From contig NZ_JARLTC010000045.1 of NCBI RefSeq assembly GCF_029382225.1, positions 25,315 to 89,314 on the forward strand: DNA of 64,000 bases, given 5' to 3'. This document shows, piece by piece, positions 16,840 through 25,486 of this stretch. How positions within the stretch are numbered: the stretch's first letter is position 1; every line of letters begins with the position of its first letter. The notes below the pieces were generated by a model, which worked only from the letters and a program-made list of their open reading frames with translations, was not told where the DNA came from and made no database searches. The DNA comes from Spongiactinospora sp. TRM90649 (GTDB taxonomy: Bacteria > Actinomycetota > Actinomycetes > Streptosporangiales > Streptosporangiaceae). Made by a program: the position numbers and the translations under genes.

Positions 16840-17145
16840 TCAGCGAGTCACGGACGGCGCGCCCACCCGGCCGATGACGCCCTTCACCCCGGCGCCGCAC
16901 CGCTGAGTCACGACCCGGCCGCCGGGACGGCGAACGCCACCGACGTCCGCACACCCCTTCGTCCGGGCCTTCAGCCGCAGCAGCGTCGACTTGAACGGAT
17001 CTCCCGCCTCGGGACCATGGAAGTCGGGAGCGCCGACCGGCGGCGGCTCAACGGACGCGGAGGCGGCCGGAATCCCGTGGCCACCGAACGCCACGGCGGC
17101 GCCGAGAACGACCACGGCGAGACGCCTGGCCAGTACGAAATGCAT
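16840..17145 (-). CDS. Small secreted protein with two cysteines
   Basis: This 101-residue protein has a good signal peptide (MHFVLARRLAVVVLGAAVAF, cleavage likely after ASA). The mature part of about 70 residues is basic and contains two Cys about 20 residues apart (TKGCADVG and TQRCGAG), fit for one disulfide. The ATG at 17145 has AAGGAG upstream, and a good promoter lies at 17186-17214. No family was recognised. A secreted peptide, inhibitor or matrix protein are all possible. Its transcript probably ends at the terminator near 16306. Confidence 0.6.
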   Translation of the reverse strand: MHFVLARRLAVVVLGAAVAFGGHGIPAASASVEPPPVGAPDFHGPEAGDPFKSTLLRLKARTKGCADVGGVRRPGGRVVTQRCGAGVKGVIGRVGAPSVTR

Positions 17146-17185
17146 GAGCTCTCCTTGTGATGTCACGTGCACCTGGACATCGCTC

Positions 17186-17214
17186 AAGGTAGGCGATCGA
17201 TAACTCTGTGTAAA
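17186..17214 (-). promoter_or_regulatory. Promoter of the small secreted protein gene
   Basis: TTTACA (17214-17209) and TACCTT (17191-17186) are 17 bases apart, a good housekeeping-type promoter. The predicted start is near 17179, giving a leader of about 34 bases with the Shine-Dalgarno. Confidence 0.5.
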
Positions 17215-17279
17215 TAGCGCGCAACGCCGCCGGGATCGCTAGGCTACGCGGATCATCGAGCCGCGAACGGGTGAGGGCG

Positions 17280-17921
17280 ATGGACACGGACGGACGAATC
17301 CAACGGGCCGGGCTTCTCTACCAACGCGCGATCTTCAACGGTGATCAGAACGCCCTGACCGACGCGGACCGCGAACTCGACGCGGTCGAAGCCGACCTCG
17401 CCCTCGCCCGGGGCCGCGTCCTGCACGGCCGCTTCCTGGAGGAACGCCGGGAGAACCCACACGAACTCCCCCTGTTCGAACGCGCCGCCGACCTGTACCG
17501 CACCCTCGGCGACAAGCGCGGCGAGGGCGAGGCCCTGTTCTGGATCGCCTGCTTCCACCAGCTCGTCCGCGGCGACGACGCCACCGCCGGCCCGCTCTTC
17601 GAACGAGCCGATGAGATCGCGACCCAGGCGGCCGACGACGACACCCGCTCAGAGGTCCTCCGCCACCAGGGCATCGCGGCCCACAAGGCAGGCCACCTCG
17701 ACAAGGCCCGCGACCACCTGGAGGAGTCAACCCGCCTCCGCCGCGAGTCCGGCCACCTCCCCGGCGTCGCCGCCAACCAGGTCGGCCTCATCTACATCGC
17801 CATAGCCCAGGGCCGCCACGAAGACGCCCGCACCCTGGCGGATGAGGCCCGCACCATCGCCCACACCACCGACTCCACCCGCCTCCTCCACCAAATCGAA
17901 GAAGCCACCACCAACCTCTAA
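17280..17921 (+). CDS. Tetratricopeptide-repeat protein
   Basis: The 213-residue protein is nearly all helical, with TPR-like pairs recognisable at LYRTLGDKRGEGEALFWIA, HQGIAAHKAGHLDKARDHLE and NQVGLIYIAIAQGRHEDARTLADEA. TPR arrays bind peptides or partner proteins. There is no signal peptide or second domain. GTG 17271 is an alternative start; neither has a perfect ribosome site. The gene appears single. Confidence 0.7.
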   Translation: MDTDGRIQRAGLLYQRAIFNGDQNALTDADRELDAVEADLALARGRVLHGRFLEERRENPHELPLFERAADLYRTLGDKRGEGEALFWIACFHQLVRGDDATAGPLFERADEIATQAADDDTRSEVLRHQGIAAHKAGHLDKARDHLEESTRLRRESGHLPGVAANQVGLIYIAIAQGRHEDARTLADEARTIAHTTDSTRLLHQIEEATTNL

Positions 17922-18500
17922 CCCCCACCCCCTCCGCCCAGCGGAACCAACGTCCGCCCTCGCCTCCGCCCAGCAAGCCTCCAAACCGCACCACCCGAAG
18001 GCCGCGCCCAGGCACTGCGCCGCACAGCTGAGCACCGCCATCACCCGGCCCCACCTGACCAGCACCATCGCCTCGATAGCCAAGATGGCCAACCGCATCC
18101 CGTGGTGACTGTTCTGAAGAGGTGGGCTTTGCCTCAGTCGCACGACTTGCCATGATCCACGAGTGCCCACCGACATAGTGTTCTTCCTCGCCCCTGATGA
18201 CGAGACCGCCACCGAGACGCGCCTCAGGGGGCCAGGGCGGGCACTTCCATCATTGACCTGCCACGGCATCGACGAGACATCCAGCCCTAGGGCGAGAAGC
18301 TGCCACCCGCGCGGACGGCACACGAGCACCACCGGCATCGGGCGCAGCCCGTCATAAAGACACGTAGCCCGAGCGCAGCGAGGCCAATTGGGCACCGACC
18401 CGCGCGTACGGCAACGGCTTGCGCGGAACGCGGCAGCAGGCATGTGCGGGGCGCGATATCGAGGCGGCCCCGCGCGTACGACAACCGGGGCGGGCCGGGG
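17922..18500. other. Intergenic stretch with a possible gene remnant and a short direct repeat
   Basis: Between the TPR gene and the second NlpC/P60 gene I see no intact gene. The stretch holds the N-terminal remnant at 18163-18270 and a 17-base direct repeat with one mismatch, CCCGCGCGTACG(G/A)CAAC, at 18399-18415 and 18469-18485. Composition is less biased than in the genes around it. This looks like decayed sequence. Confidence 0.5.
18163..18270 (+). pseudogene. N-terminal remnant of a small conserved hypothetical protein
   Basis: From GTG 18163 the frame gives PTDIVFFLAPDDETATETRL followed by RGPGRALPSLTCHGID. I recall this as the start of a Streptomyces-type hypothetical protein of about 150 residues. 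After about 36 residues it becomes unrelated Arg/Ser-rich sequence and stops at 18357. A deletion or frameshift is likely. The family assignment is from memory only. Confidence 0.35.
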
Positions 18501-19484
18501 CTAGGGGCGGATGGCTCCGACGAAGCGGCTGTTGCCGTAGGAGCTGAGGGGGGTGATCTTGACGACGTCGCCCGTTTGCGGGGCGTGGACCATCTTGCCG
18601 CCGCCCGCGTAGATGCCCACGTGCCCGAGGCCGTGGCTGAAGAGGAGGTCGCCCGGTTCGAGGGCGTTCATGTTGACCTTGCGCTTGGCGCCCCAGGCCC
18701 ACTGCTGCCAGGTGGTGCGCGGCAGGGTGACGCCGCCGGCACGCCAGGAGGCCTGGGTGAGGCCGGAGCAGTCCCAGCCGCTGGGCCCGGTGCCGCCGTA
18801 CCTGTACGGCTTGCCGAGCTGGGCGTAGGCAAAGGCGAGCACCTGGCGGGCGTTGCCAGAGGCGCTGCCCGTGTACTTCATGCCCTGGCTGTCCGGGTTG
18901 CCCTTGTTGTAACTGTTGAGGCGGCGCAGCAGTTTGGTCTGCTGCTTGATGAGCTCCTCGACCTTCTTCTTCTCGTCCTCGATCTCGTCCACCGTGGCCT
19001 TGGCCTCGTCGAGGGCCTTCTCCGCGGCGGTGCGCTTGGCGCGCAGGTCGCGGTTGGCGACGTCGAAGGCGTTGAGGGACTGCGATCGGGACGCCGTGAG
19101 CTGGCTGACGGACGCGAGGCCGCCGAGCATGGTGCCGGGGTTCTGCTGGGTGAGCAGGCCGGGCCAGCTCGCGAGTTCGCCGCCCTGGTAGGCCGTAACG
19201 GCCATGCCGACGAGCTGACGGCGCAGGCCGTCCACGGTTTTGAGCTGCTTGGTGTATTCGGTGTTCAGCGACGCATACTTCTTCTTGGCCTTCTGCTGCT
19301 TGTCGGTGGCCGTGTTGTACTGGTCGACCACCTTGTCGGCCTGCGCGTTGAGCTTCGCCAGCTTGGCCCTTGCCTGCGCGAGCGTCGGCCGCGGGTCGGC
19401 GGCGGCGGCTCCGGCGAACGGGACAGTCAAGGTGACGAGAACCAGTCCGGCGGCGACGGGAACCCGTGCGATCCTCACCTGCAC
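18501..19484 (-). CDS. Secreted NlpC/P60 hydrolase with N-terminal coiled coil (RipA-like)
   Basis: This 327-residue protein has a signal peptide (residues 1-30), a long coiled coil (about 35-195, rich in Lys, Ala, Glu and Gln), and a C-terminal NlpC/P60 domain with Cys239 in DCSGLTQ and His in GHVGIYAG. It is the RipA/RipC-like layout of actinobacterial endopeptidases that split daughter-cell peptidoglycan; the coiled coil often blocks the active site or binds FtsEX-type partners. GTG 19484 follows AAAGGAG by 8 bases; ATG 19505 is less likely. No riboswitch is visible upstream. Confidence 0.88.
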   Translation of the reverse strand: MQVRIARVPVAAGLVLVTLTVPFAGAAAADPRPTLAQARAKLAKLNAQADKVVDQYNTATDKQQKAKKKYASLNTEYTKQLKTVDGLRRQLVGMAVTAYQGGELASWPGLLTQQNPGTMLGGLASVSQLTASRSQSLNAFDVANRDLRAKRTAAEKALDEAKATVDEIEDEKKKVEELIKQQTKLLRRLNSYNKGNPDSQGMKYTGSASGNARQVLAFAYAQLGKPYRYGGTGPSGWDCSGLTQASWRAGGVTLPRTTWQQWAWGAKRKVNMNALEPGDLLFSHGLGHVGIYAGGGKMVHAPQTGDVVKITPLSSYGNSRFVGAIRP

Positions 19485-19686
19485 CAACCCAACTCCTTTA
19501 AACATCAGAACCTGGGGCGAAATAGTACAGAAGTATGCAGGTGCGGCTCACGCTTTCCGAGTGATTCGAGTGATCTACGTGGTGCCCGCTCTGCCCCTTC
19601 CGGGGATGTGACACGCCAACGGTAGACCCAGGGGAGGCCATGAGCGGCCCAAGTATCGGTAAAGGGTCGGCAAATGCCCGCGAGTC

Positions 19687-19715
19687 GGCTGGACCACCCC
19701 AGAACCGGACCAGCC
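19687..19715 (-). terminator. Weak hairpin behind the NYN-domain gene
   Basis: GGCTGG (19687-19692) pairs with CCAGCC (19710-19715) about 11 bases after the NYN gene stop. There is no U-tract. It may terminate that gene before the NlpC/P60 promoter. Confidence 0.35.
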
Positions 19716-19725
19716 TAGAAAGTTG

Positions 19726-21048
19726 TCAGGCGCGGCCGAGGCGGCGCAACAGCAGCGAGGACTGCACCGGGCGGGCGCCCATCCGCCGCACCGAGTCGGC
19801 CACCTCGCGGTCGGAGGACACCACCGCGATGGCCCGCCCCGACGGCTCGGCCCGCACGAGCTGGCGGATCAAATCGTCGGCGATCTGGCCGGGCGCGCTG
19901 AACATCACCCGTACCCCACGGGGCGCGGCGACCGGCACCGGGCCGTTCAGCTCCGCGCCGTCGAAGACGCAGGTGACCTCGACGCGGGTCTGGGCGACCA
20001 GGCCGCCCAGGCCGGTGAGCAGGCGGGTGCGCTGGTCGGCCAGGGTGAGCGTGCCGTAGCCGGTCTTGGTGACGTTGTAGCCGTCGATGATCAGATGCAC
20101 CTGCGGCAGCGCCATCAACTGGTCGAGCAGGGCCGGGTCGTCGTCGGCCAGGGCACGGGCCGGGACGGCGCGCACCCCCGGACGGTCGGGCGCCACCGCG
20201 CTCACCGTGTCGGCCGGTCTGCTGATCGTGGAGGGCAGCGCGAGCTCCCGGCGCAGGCCCGCCGCGGCGTCCTGCAGGGCGTCCAGGAGCACCCGCACGC
20301 GGGTGTCCTCGGCGCTGCGCCCCTCGCGGGCGGCCCGGCGGCCCGTTTCGAGCTGCCGTTCGGCCTCGGCGAGCCGTTCGCGGGTACGGCGCAGCTCGGT
20401 CTCGGCGGCGCTGCCCGCCGAGGACAGCGCGACCCGCGCCTCCTCAGCGTGCGCCGCGTGCTCGGCGGCCCTGCTCTCGGCCGTCTTGCCGCGCTCCCGC
20501 GCGTCGTGCAGCTTGCGGCGCAGGTCGGCGTTCTCCGCGCGGCTGGCCTTGAGCTGCTCGCGGATCCGGTCGATCTCCTCCTTCGCCGCCGTCTTCTGCG
20601 CGGCCAGTTGCTCGCGCAGCCTGGCGATGGTCTGCTCATGCGCGGAGTCCTCGGCGGCGGCGGCCACGCGGGCGAGGTCGGTGCGCGCCGCCTCGACCAT
20701 GTCGGGCCAGCCGGGCGGGCGGGTCAGGTAGGCCGCGGCGGCGACGAGCACCGGGTCGGCGGCGGGCGGGACGGTGCCCTCGGCCAGGCTGGCCACCAGC
20801 TCGGGCCAGCCGTCGGACAGGGCCTCCGCGACGACCTCGCGGAACTCCTTGTCGGTCTCCAACTGCGCGGCGATCGGCGTGCCGCCCAGCTTGGCGCGCT
20901 TGCGCGGCTCGAACCTGGCGATGCCCCGCAACGGGGCGGGCACCGAGGTCACGGGGATGCTGCCGAGCACCTGGGCCGCGAGATCGACCACGTGGAGCCT
21001 GACTTGCTCGGGCAGCGGACGAGACAGGCCCTCATCGGCTGAACTCAT
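19726..21048 (-). CDS. NYN-domain (YacP-like) protein with coiled coil, putative RNase
   Basis: The 440-residue protein has a globular N-terminus (about 1-130), a coiled coil of about 150 residues rich in Arg, Ala and Glu, and a C-terminal NYN/PIN-like domain. That domain has LIIDGYNVTKTGYG, TCVFDGAEL and SSDREVADSVRRMGA, whose acidic residues form the Mg-binding site of NYN nucleases. Such proteins are thought to process RNA. The layout is conserved in actinobacteria. The gene stands alone in the leftward direction. Confidence 0.8.
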   Translation of the reverse strand: MSSADEGLSRPLPEQVRLHVVDLAAQVLGSIPVTSVPAPLRGIARFEPRKRAKLGGTPIAAQLETDKEFREVVAEALSDGWPELVASLAEGTVPPAADPVLVAAAAYLTRPPGWPDMVEAARTDLARVAAAAEDSAHEQTIARLREQLAAQKTAAKEEIDRIREQLKASRAENADLRRKLHDARERGKTAESRAAEHAAHAEEARVALSSAGSAAETELRRTRERLAEAERQLETGRRAAREGRSAEDTRVRVLLDALQDAAAGLRRELALPSTISRPADTVSAVAPDRPGVRAVPARALADDDPALLDQLMALPQVHLIIDGYNVTKTGYGTLTLADQRTRLLTGLGGLVAQTRVEVTCVFDGAELNGPVPVAAPRGVRVMFSAPGQIADDLIRQLVRAEPSGRAIAVVSSDREVADSVRRMGARPVQSSLLLRRLGRA

Positions 21049-21155
21049 CCCATGTCCCCTCAGCCCTCGTCAGGCACCCTTTCGAAAAGAATCGTCTATC
21101 AGACAAGGGTACGGCCGTCACACAACTGACTTGGCCGGTGACAAGGGGACGAGCG

Positions 21156-21872
21156 CTAACCGTGACCGGCGTCGTGGACGGTCAGCGCGATCTGCACGCG
21201 GTTGTTCAGCTCCATCTTGGTCAAAATCCGGGAAACGTGCGCTTTGACGGTGGCCACGCTCATGAACAGCTCGGCGGCGATCTCCGCGTTGGAGCCGCCC
21301 CTGCCGACGGCCAGCGCGACCTCCACCTCGCGTTCGCTCAGCCGGTCGAGCAGCGCCCGCGCGCGGCCTTGGCGGTCGCCGGGGGCCGAGTCGGCCACAT
21401 GGGAGATGAGCTGCCTGGTCACGGCGGGTGACAGGATCGGTTCGCCCTCGGCCACCCGGCGGATCGCGCCGACCAGTTCGCCGGGCGGGGTGTCCTTCAG
21501 CAGGAACCCGGCGGCCCCGGCGCGCAGCGCCCGCAGCACCTGGGCGTCGGCGTGGAAGGTGGTCAGGATGACGACCTCGGGCGGGCGCGGCCGGGCGCGC
21601 AGCCGTTCGGTGGCCGAAAGGCCGTCCACCTTGGGCATCCTGATGTCCATCAGCACGATGTCGGGGCGGTGCCGCTCGACCAGCGCGGGCACCTCGTCGC
21701 CGTCGGCGGCCTCGCCCAGCACGGCGATCTCGGGCACCCCGCCGAGGATCATGCTCAGGCCGGCGCGCACCAGCGCGTCGTCGTCCACGATGAGCACGCC
21801 GATGGGGCTCCCGCCAGAACGACCGCCGGATCGACCAGTGGAATGCCCGGTGGAACCCGTCGCGCTGTTCAT
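21156..21872 (-). CDS. NarL/FixJ-family response regulator
   Basis: The 238-residue protein has a receiver domain (acid pair at 31-32, phospho-acceptor Asp76 in VLMDIRMP, Lys in FLLKD) and a LuxR-type helix-turn-helix (about 170-228, LSEREVEVALAVGRG and SNAEIAAELFMS). The ATG at 21872 overlaps the kinase stop as ATGA, so it is the second gene of a two-gene operon. An extra N-terminal Ser/Gly-rich stretch of about 23 residues precedes the receiver. Targets may include the nearby PH-domain and ABC genes, but this is only by position. Confidence 0.9.
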   Translation of the reverse strand: MNSATGSTGHSTGRSGGRSGGSPIGVLIVDDDALVRAGLSMILGGVPEIAVLGEAADGDEVPALVERHRPDIVLMDIRMPKVDGLSATERLRARPRPPEVVILTTFHADAQVLRALRAGAAGFLLKDTPPGELVGAIRRVAEGEPILSPAVTRQLISHVADSAPGDRQGRARALLDRLSEREVEVALAVGRGGSNAEIAAELFMSVATVKAHVSRILTKMELNNRVQIALTVHDAGHG

Positions 21873-23071
21873 GCCGGCCACGGTAGCCAGGCGGCCAGGA
21901 CGTAGTCGCCATCGGGGGCGAGGCCGTGCTCCAGCCGTCCGCCCGCGAGGCTGGCGCGCTCGGCGAGGCCGATCAGCCCGGTGCCGCTGCCTGGGATGGC
22001 CGGACGGCGGGCGACCGGCCGGGGATGCCCGCGGGTCTCGCGGGCGTGGTTGCGGATCTCGACGCTCAGGCCGTCGCCGGGCGACCCCTCGACGGCCACG
22101 GACGCCCGTTCGTCCGGCGCGTGCTTGCGCGCGTTGGTGAGCCCTTCCTGAACGACCCGGTAGACCGTACGGCCGAGCGCCGCCGGGACCTCGGCCTTGC
22201 CCGGCACCTCGACCGAGAGATCGACGCGCGTTCCCGCCCGGACCGACTCCTGCACCAGCTCGCGCAGGTCGGCCAGCGTCGGCTGCGGCGGCTCCGGGGC
22301 CTCCCCCTCGCTGCCCTGCCGCAGCACCCCGATGACCGCCCGCAGGTCCTGCAGCGCCTCGTGGGCGCTGGACCTGATCGCGGCGGCGGCCGTGGCGACG
22401 TCGCCGGGGGCGGCGTCGCGCCGGAACTCCAGCGCCCCGGCGTGCAGGCTGAGCAGCGACAGCCGGTGGGCCAGCACGTCGTGCATCTCACGGGCGATGC
22501 GCTCGCGTTCCAGCCGCCTGGCCTGCTCGGCCGACTGCGCGGCCTGGTGGTGCAGGGACAGGACGAGCTGCCGCCTGGAGCGCACGAGCATCCCCCAGGC
22601 GACCACCATCAGACAGGCGATCCCGGACACCACGATCGTGCCGCTGACGCCGAGTTCGGCGTCGGGGTGCAGCCAGGCGTAGGGGATCACGGCCAGCAGG
22701 TGCGGCACCATGACCAGCACGACGTATCGGAAGGGCCGGTGCACCGCGACCGTGAAGATCGCGATCACCAGCGGCCCCGAGACCAGCAGTGAGAACGTGG
22801 ACAGCGGCGCGAACGCCAGTGCCAGCGCCACCGGCCATCTGCGCCGGGCCCAGACCGCCGCGCAGGACAGCGCGCCGAGGATCTCCTCGGTGAGCACCAG
22901 GGGGCGCGGCGCGCCGGTCAGGTCGCCGTGCACGCTCAGCGTGAACGCGCAGGCCAGCAGGAACAGCACGATGTCGACGAACCAGTCGCGCGGGGAACGC
23001 CGGACGGGCCCCGACCGCTCGTCCGGCGAGCCGATCAGGACCGAGGGCAGCAACCACCGGTACTCGACCAT
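21869..23071 (-). CDS. Sensor histidine kinase of the HisKA_3 (NarX/DesK-like) type
   Basis: The 400-residue protein has about five membrane helices (residues 30-165) with little extracellular loop, then a dimerisation helix with phospho-acceptor His197 in REMHDVLAHRLSLLS. A HATPase domain follows, with NARKH (N-box) and GTGLIGLAER. It should phosphorylate the response regulator encoded next. The intramembrane sensing layout resembles kinases that detect envelope-active compounds. Its start is 112 bases from the divergent small membrane protein. Confidence 0.9.
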   Translation of the reverse strand: MVEYRWLLPSVLIGSPDERSGPVRRSPRDWFVDIVLFLLACAFTLSVHGDLTGAPRPLVLTEEILGALSCAAVWARRRWPVALALAFAPLSTFSLLVSGPLVIAIFTVAVHRPFRYVVLVMVPHLLAVIPYAWLHPDAELGVSGTIVVSGIACLMVVAWGMLVRSRRQLVLSLHHQAAQSAEQARRLERERIAREMHDVLAHRLSLLSLHAGALEFRRDAAPGDVATAAAAIRSSAHEALQDLRAVIGVLRQGSEGEAPEPPQPTLADLRELVQESVRAGTRVDLSVEVPGKAEVPAALGRTVYRVVQEGLTNARKHAPDERASVAVEGSPGDGLSVEIRNHARETRGHPRPVARRPAIPGSGTGLIGLAERASLAGGRLEHGLAPDGDYVLAAWLPWPA

Positions 23072-23183
23072 TCTCAGTGCAGGTTATGGCCTCCTTCGGA
23101 CACCGCGACAGCTACCAAAGTCGATGTCCGAGCCGCCTTCCGGCCGACGCGACGGAGGCGCGGGCTCGGCGATCGTCGATGAC

Positions 23184-23402
23184 ATGAAGGCAATACTGGA
23201 GATCGCCGGGTTGCTCTGCCTGGTCCAGGCGGTCGGCGGCGCGCTGAACAACCTGACGGACGGCTCGCCGAGCTGGTTCCTGGTCAACCACGTGGCCCTG
23301 TTCAGGGGATACGAGATCTTCGCCAGCATCGCCCTGGGCGTGCTCGGGGTGGCCCTGTGGGCGGCGGGCCGCTCGATCGGCCGGGCCCGAGAGAAGGGCT
23401 GA
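23184..23402 (+). CDS. Small two-helix membrane protein
   Basis: This 72-residue protein has two hydrophobic segments (MKAILEIAGLLCLVQAVGG and IFASIALGVLGVALWAAG) and ends with basic residues. The ATG at 23184 gives a natural start; ATG 23124 would add 20 polar residues. It ends 3 bases before the next gene and probably forms an operon with the two PH-domain proteins. I do not recognise a family. Confidence 0.6.
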   Translation: MKAILEIAGLLCLVQAVGGALNNLTDGSPSWFLVNHVALFRGYEIFASIALGVLGVALWAAGRSIGRAREKG

Positions 23403-23405
23403 GCG

Positions 23406-23891
23406 ATGCTGGACCTGCGGCCCCCGCGCAATCAGGCCGACCCCCGCGCCATCGCCTGGTGGACCGTCCAGGGCCTGGTGGCGACGGCACTGCTGGCGAT
23501 TCCGGCCCTGGTGGCGTTCGCGCTGCTCACCGACCGTCCCGGGTGGCTGGCGGCACTGCTCGGCGCGCTGTGCGCGGGGCTGCTCGCGCTGGCGCTGGTG
23601 GGGCCGAGGGCGCAATACCGGTTCTCTCGCTGGGAGGTCACGGACCAGGCGGTCTACACCTGCTCGGGGTGGTTGTTCCGGTCCTGGAGGATCGCGCCGA
23701 TGTCGCGTATCCAGACGGTGGACACCGCCCGCGGCCCGCTCCAGCGGCTGTTCGGGTTGTCCGACGTGACGGTGACCACCGCGTCGTCGGCGGGCGCCAT
23801 CAAGATCGAGGGGCTGCACCACGCACTCGCCGACGACCTGGCCGAACGGCTCACCGCCATCACCCAGGCCACTCCTGGCGACGCCACGTGA
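23406..23891 (+). CDS. PH-domain (bPH2, DUF304/YdbS-like) membrane protein
   Basis: The 161-residue protein has two membrane helices (residues 17-65) and a bacterial PH domain with the motif RIAPMSRIQTVDTARGPLQRLFGLSDV, typical of the YdbS family. In Bacillus, YdbS and YdbT help resist bacteriocins and other membrane attack. It overlaps the next gene (GTGA). Confidence 0.85.
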   Translation: MLDLRPPRNQADPRAIAWWTVQGLVATALLAIPALVAFALLTDRPGWLAALLGALCAGLLALALVGPRAQYRFSRWEVTDQAVYTCSGWLFRSWRIAPMSRIQTVDTARGPLQRLFGLSDVTVTTASSAGAIKIEGLHHALADDLAERLTAITQATPGDAT

Positions 23892-25393
23892 GCGCCGACT
23901 GGCTGCGGCTGCACCGGCGTTCGTACGCCGCGTCCGCGGTGATGTCCCTGGCCCTCGTGGTGCCCCTGACGACGGTCCTGACCAAGGCGCTGCTGGACCG
24001 TGCGGTGGCCCCGCCCCTGGTGGCCGCCGCCGACGCCGGGGCGGCGGTGCTGATCGTGATCGGGGTGGTGGTCTACGACGTGCTCAGACTGCGCGCCACC
24101 GCCTACCGGATCACCGGCGACCGGGTGGAACTGCGCACCGGGATCATGGTGCGCGAGCACCGCTCCATCCCCCGCGACCGGGTCAGGACCGTGGATGTGA
24201 CCGCCAGCCCGGTGCGCCGCGCGCTCGGGCTCGCCGTGGTCAGGCTCGGCACCGGTGAGCGGGCCGGCGCCGACCGCGCGGAGCTGACCCTCGACCCGGT
24301 CGGACGCGCCGAGGCCGACCGGCTGCGCCGTGTCCTGCTGCACCTGGAGGCGGCTGGCGAGCCGCCCGCGCCGATCGCCGAGCTGTCCTGGGCGTGGCTC
24401 CGCTTCGCGCCGCTCACCGTGTGGGCGCTGGCGGGCGGCGCGGCGCTCGTCGGGGTCGCCAACCGGGCACTCGACCTCCTCGGGGTCGACCCGCTCGACA
24501 TCGGCGCGGACGCCGGCCTGTGGGAGCGCCTGACCGCGCTGCCGCTGTGGCTGCTCGTGCCGCTGCTCCTCGCGGTCAACCTGGCGGCCGGTACGGCCGG
24601 CGCCCTGCTCCTGTTCGCCGAGTCCTGGTGGCGCTACCGCCTGGACCGCGAGCCGAACGGCACCCTGCGGCTGCGCCGGGGCATGCTCACCACCCGCTCG
24701 CTGACGCTCTCCGAGCGGCGGCTGCGCGGGGTGGAGCTGTCCGAGCCGCTGCCGCTGCGCTGGGGCGGCGGCGCCCGGGTCAAGGCGATCGTCGCCGGGC
24801 TGTCCACGGGCGGGGAGAACGAGACCGAGCGCGCCGACACGCTGACCCCGCCGGTGCCGCTCGCGGTGGCGCGACTGGTCGCCGGGGAGGTCTCCCCCGG
24901 TGATCGGCCCGCCCTGAGCTCCCACCCACGCGCGGCACGGGCCCGGCGGCTGCGGTGGGCGGCGTTCACGGTGGTCTTCCTGGCCGGTGCCGTGGCGGTG
25001 TGCGACTGGCGCATCGCCTGGGTGCCGTGGTGGGCGTGGTTCGTGCCGGCGGTGGCCGTACCGGTGGCCGCGCTTTTCGCCGCCGACGCCTACCGCGCGC
25101 TCGGCCACGCCCTCGGCCCCCGTCACCTGATCTTCAGGTCCGGTTCCGCGGTGCGCCGCGCCATCGCGCTTGACCGGGCCGGGGTCATCGGCTGGAACTT
25201 CCGCCAGTCGGTGTTCCAGCGCCGATCCGGCCTGGTCACGCTGGTGGCGGCCACCGCGGCCGGAAGCGGTTCGTACTCGCTCCACGACGCCGCCGAGAAC
25301 GCGGCGGTCGCGCTGGCCGACGGGGCCGTGCCCGGCCTGCTGGCCCCGTTCAGGGCCTCCGCGGGGCGCGAGGAGATCGTGACGCGTTCGTGA
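23888..25393 (+). CDS. Multi-PH-domain membrane protein (YdbT-like)
   Basis: The 501-residue protein has three repeats of paired helices followed by a PH domain: IPRDRVRTVDV near residue 100, RSLTLSERRLRGVELSEPL near residue 276, and IALDRAGVIGWNFRQSVFQRRSGL near residue 430. This matches YdbT, partner of YdbS. Coupled translation with the YdbS-like gene supports a two-protein complex. The kinase and regulator genes are transcribed away from this operon. Confidence 0.85.
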   Translation: MSADWLRLHRRSYAASAVMSLALVVPLTTVLTKALLDRAVAPPLVAAADAGAAVLIVIGVVVYDVLRLRATAYRITGDRVELRTGIMVREHRSIPRDRVRTVDVTASPVRRALGLAVVRLGTGERAGADRAELTLDPVGRAEADRLRRVLLHLEAAGEPPAPIAELSWAWLRFAPLTVWALAGGAALVGVANRALDLLGVDPLDIGADAGLWERLTALPLWLLVPLLLAVNLAAGTAGALLLFAESWWRYRLDREPNGTLRLRRGMLTTRSLTLSERRLRGVELSEPLPLRWGGGARVKAIVAGLSTGGENETERADTLTPPVPLAVARLVAGEVSPGDRPALSSHPRAARARRLRWAAFTVVFLAGAVAVCDWRIAWVPWWAWFVPAVAVPVAALFAADAYRALGHALGPRHLIFRSGSAVRRAIALDRAGVIGWNFRQSVFQRRSGLVTLVAATAAGSGSYSLHDAAENAAVALADGAVPGLLAPFRASAGREEIVTRS

Positions 25394-25486
25394 CACGGGG
25401 CCAGGCAACGCCCGGACGGGCCCATAGGTACTAGAGGGCGTCCGTGCCGGTGGCACGGCCTCACCCCGGAACACGGAGGCCGCCCG

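Noticed and set aside
16628..16906. Possible rightward small gene after the orphan promoter
   Set aside because: No clear ribosome site, no family, and biased His/Pro/Arg composition after the first 15 residues.
18399..18485. Two 17-base repeats as a possible CRISPR or attachment site
   Set aside because: Only two imperfect copies, 70 bases apart, with no cas or integrase genes nearby.
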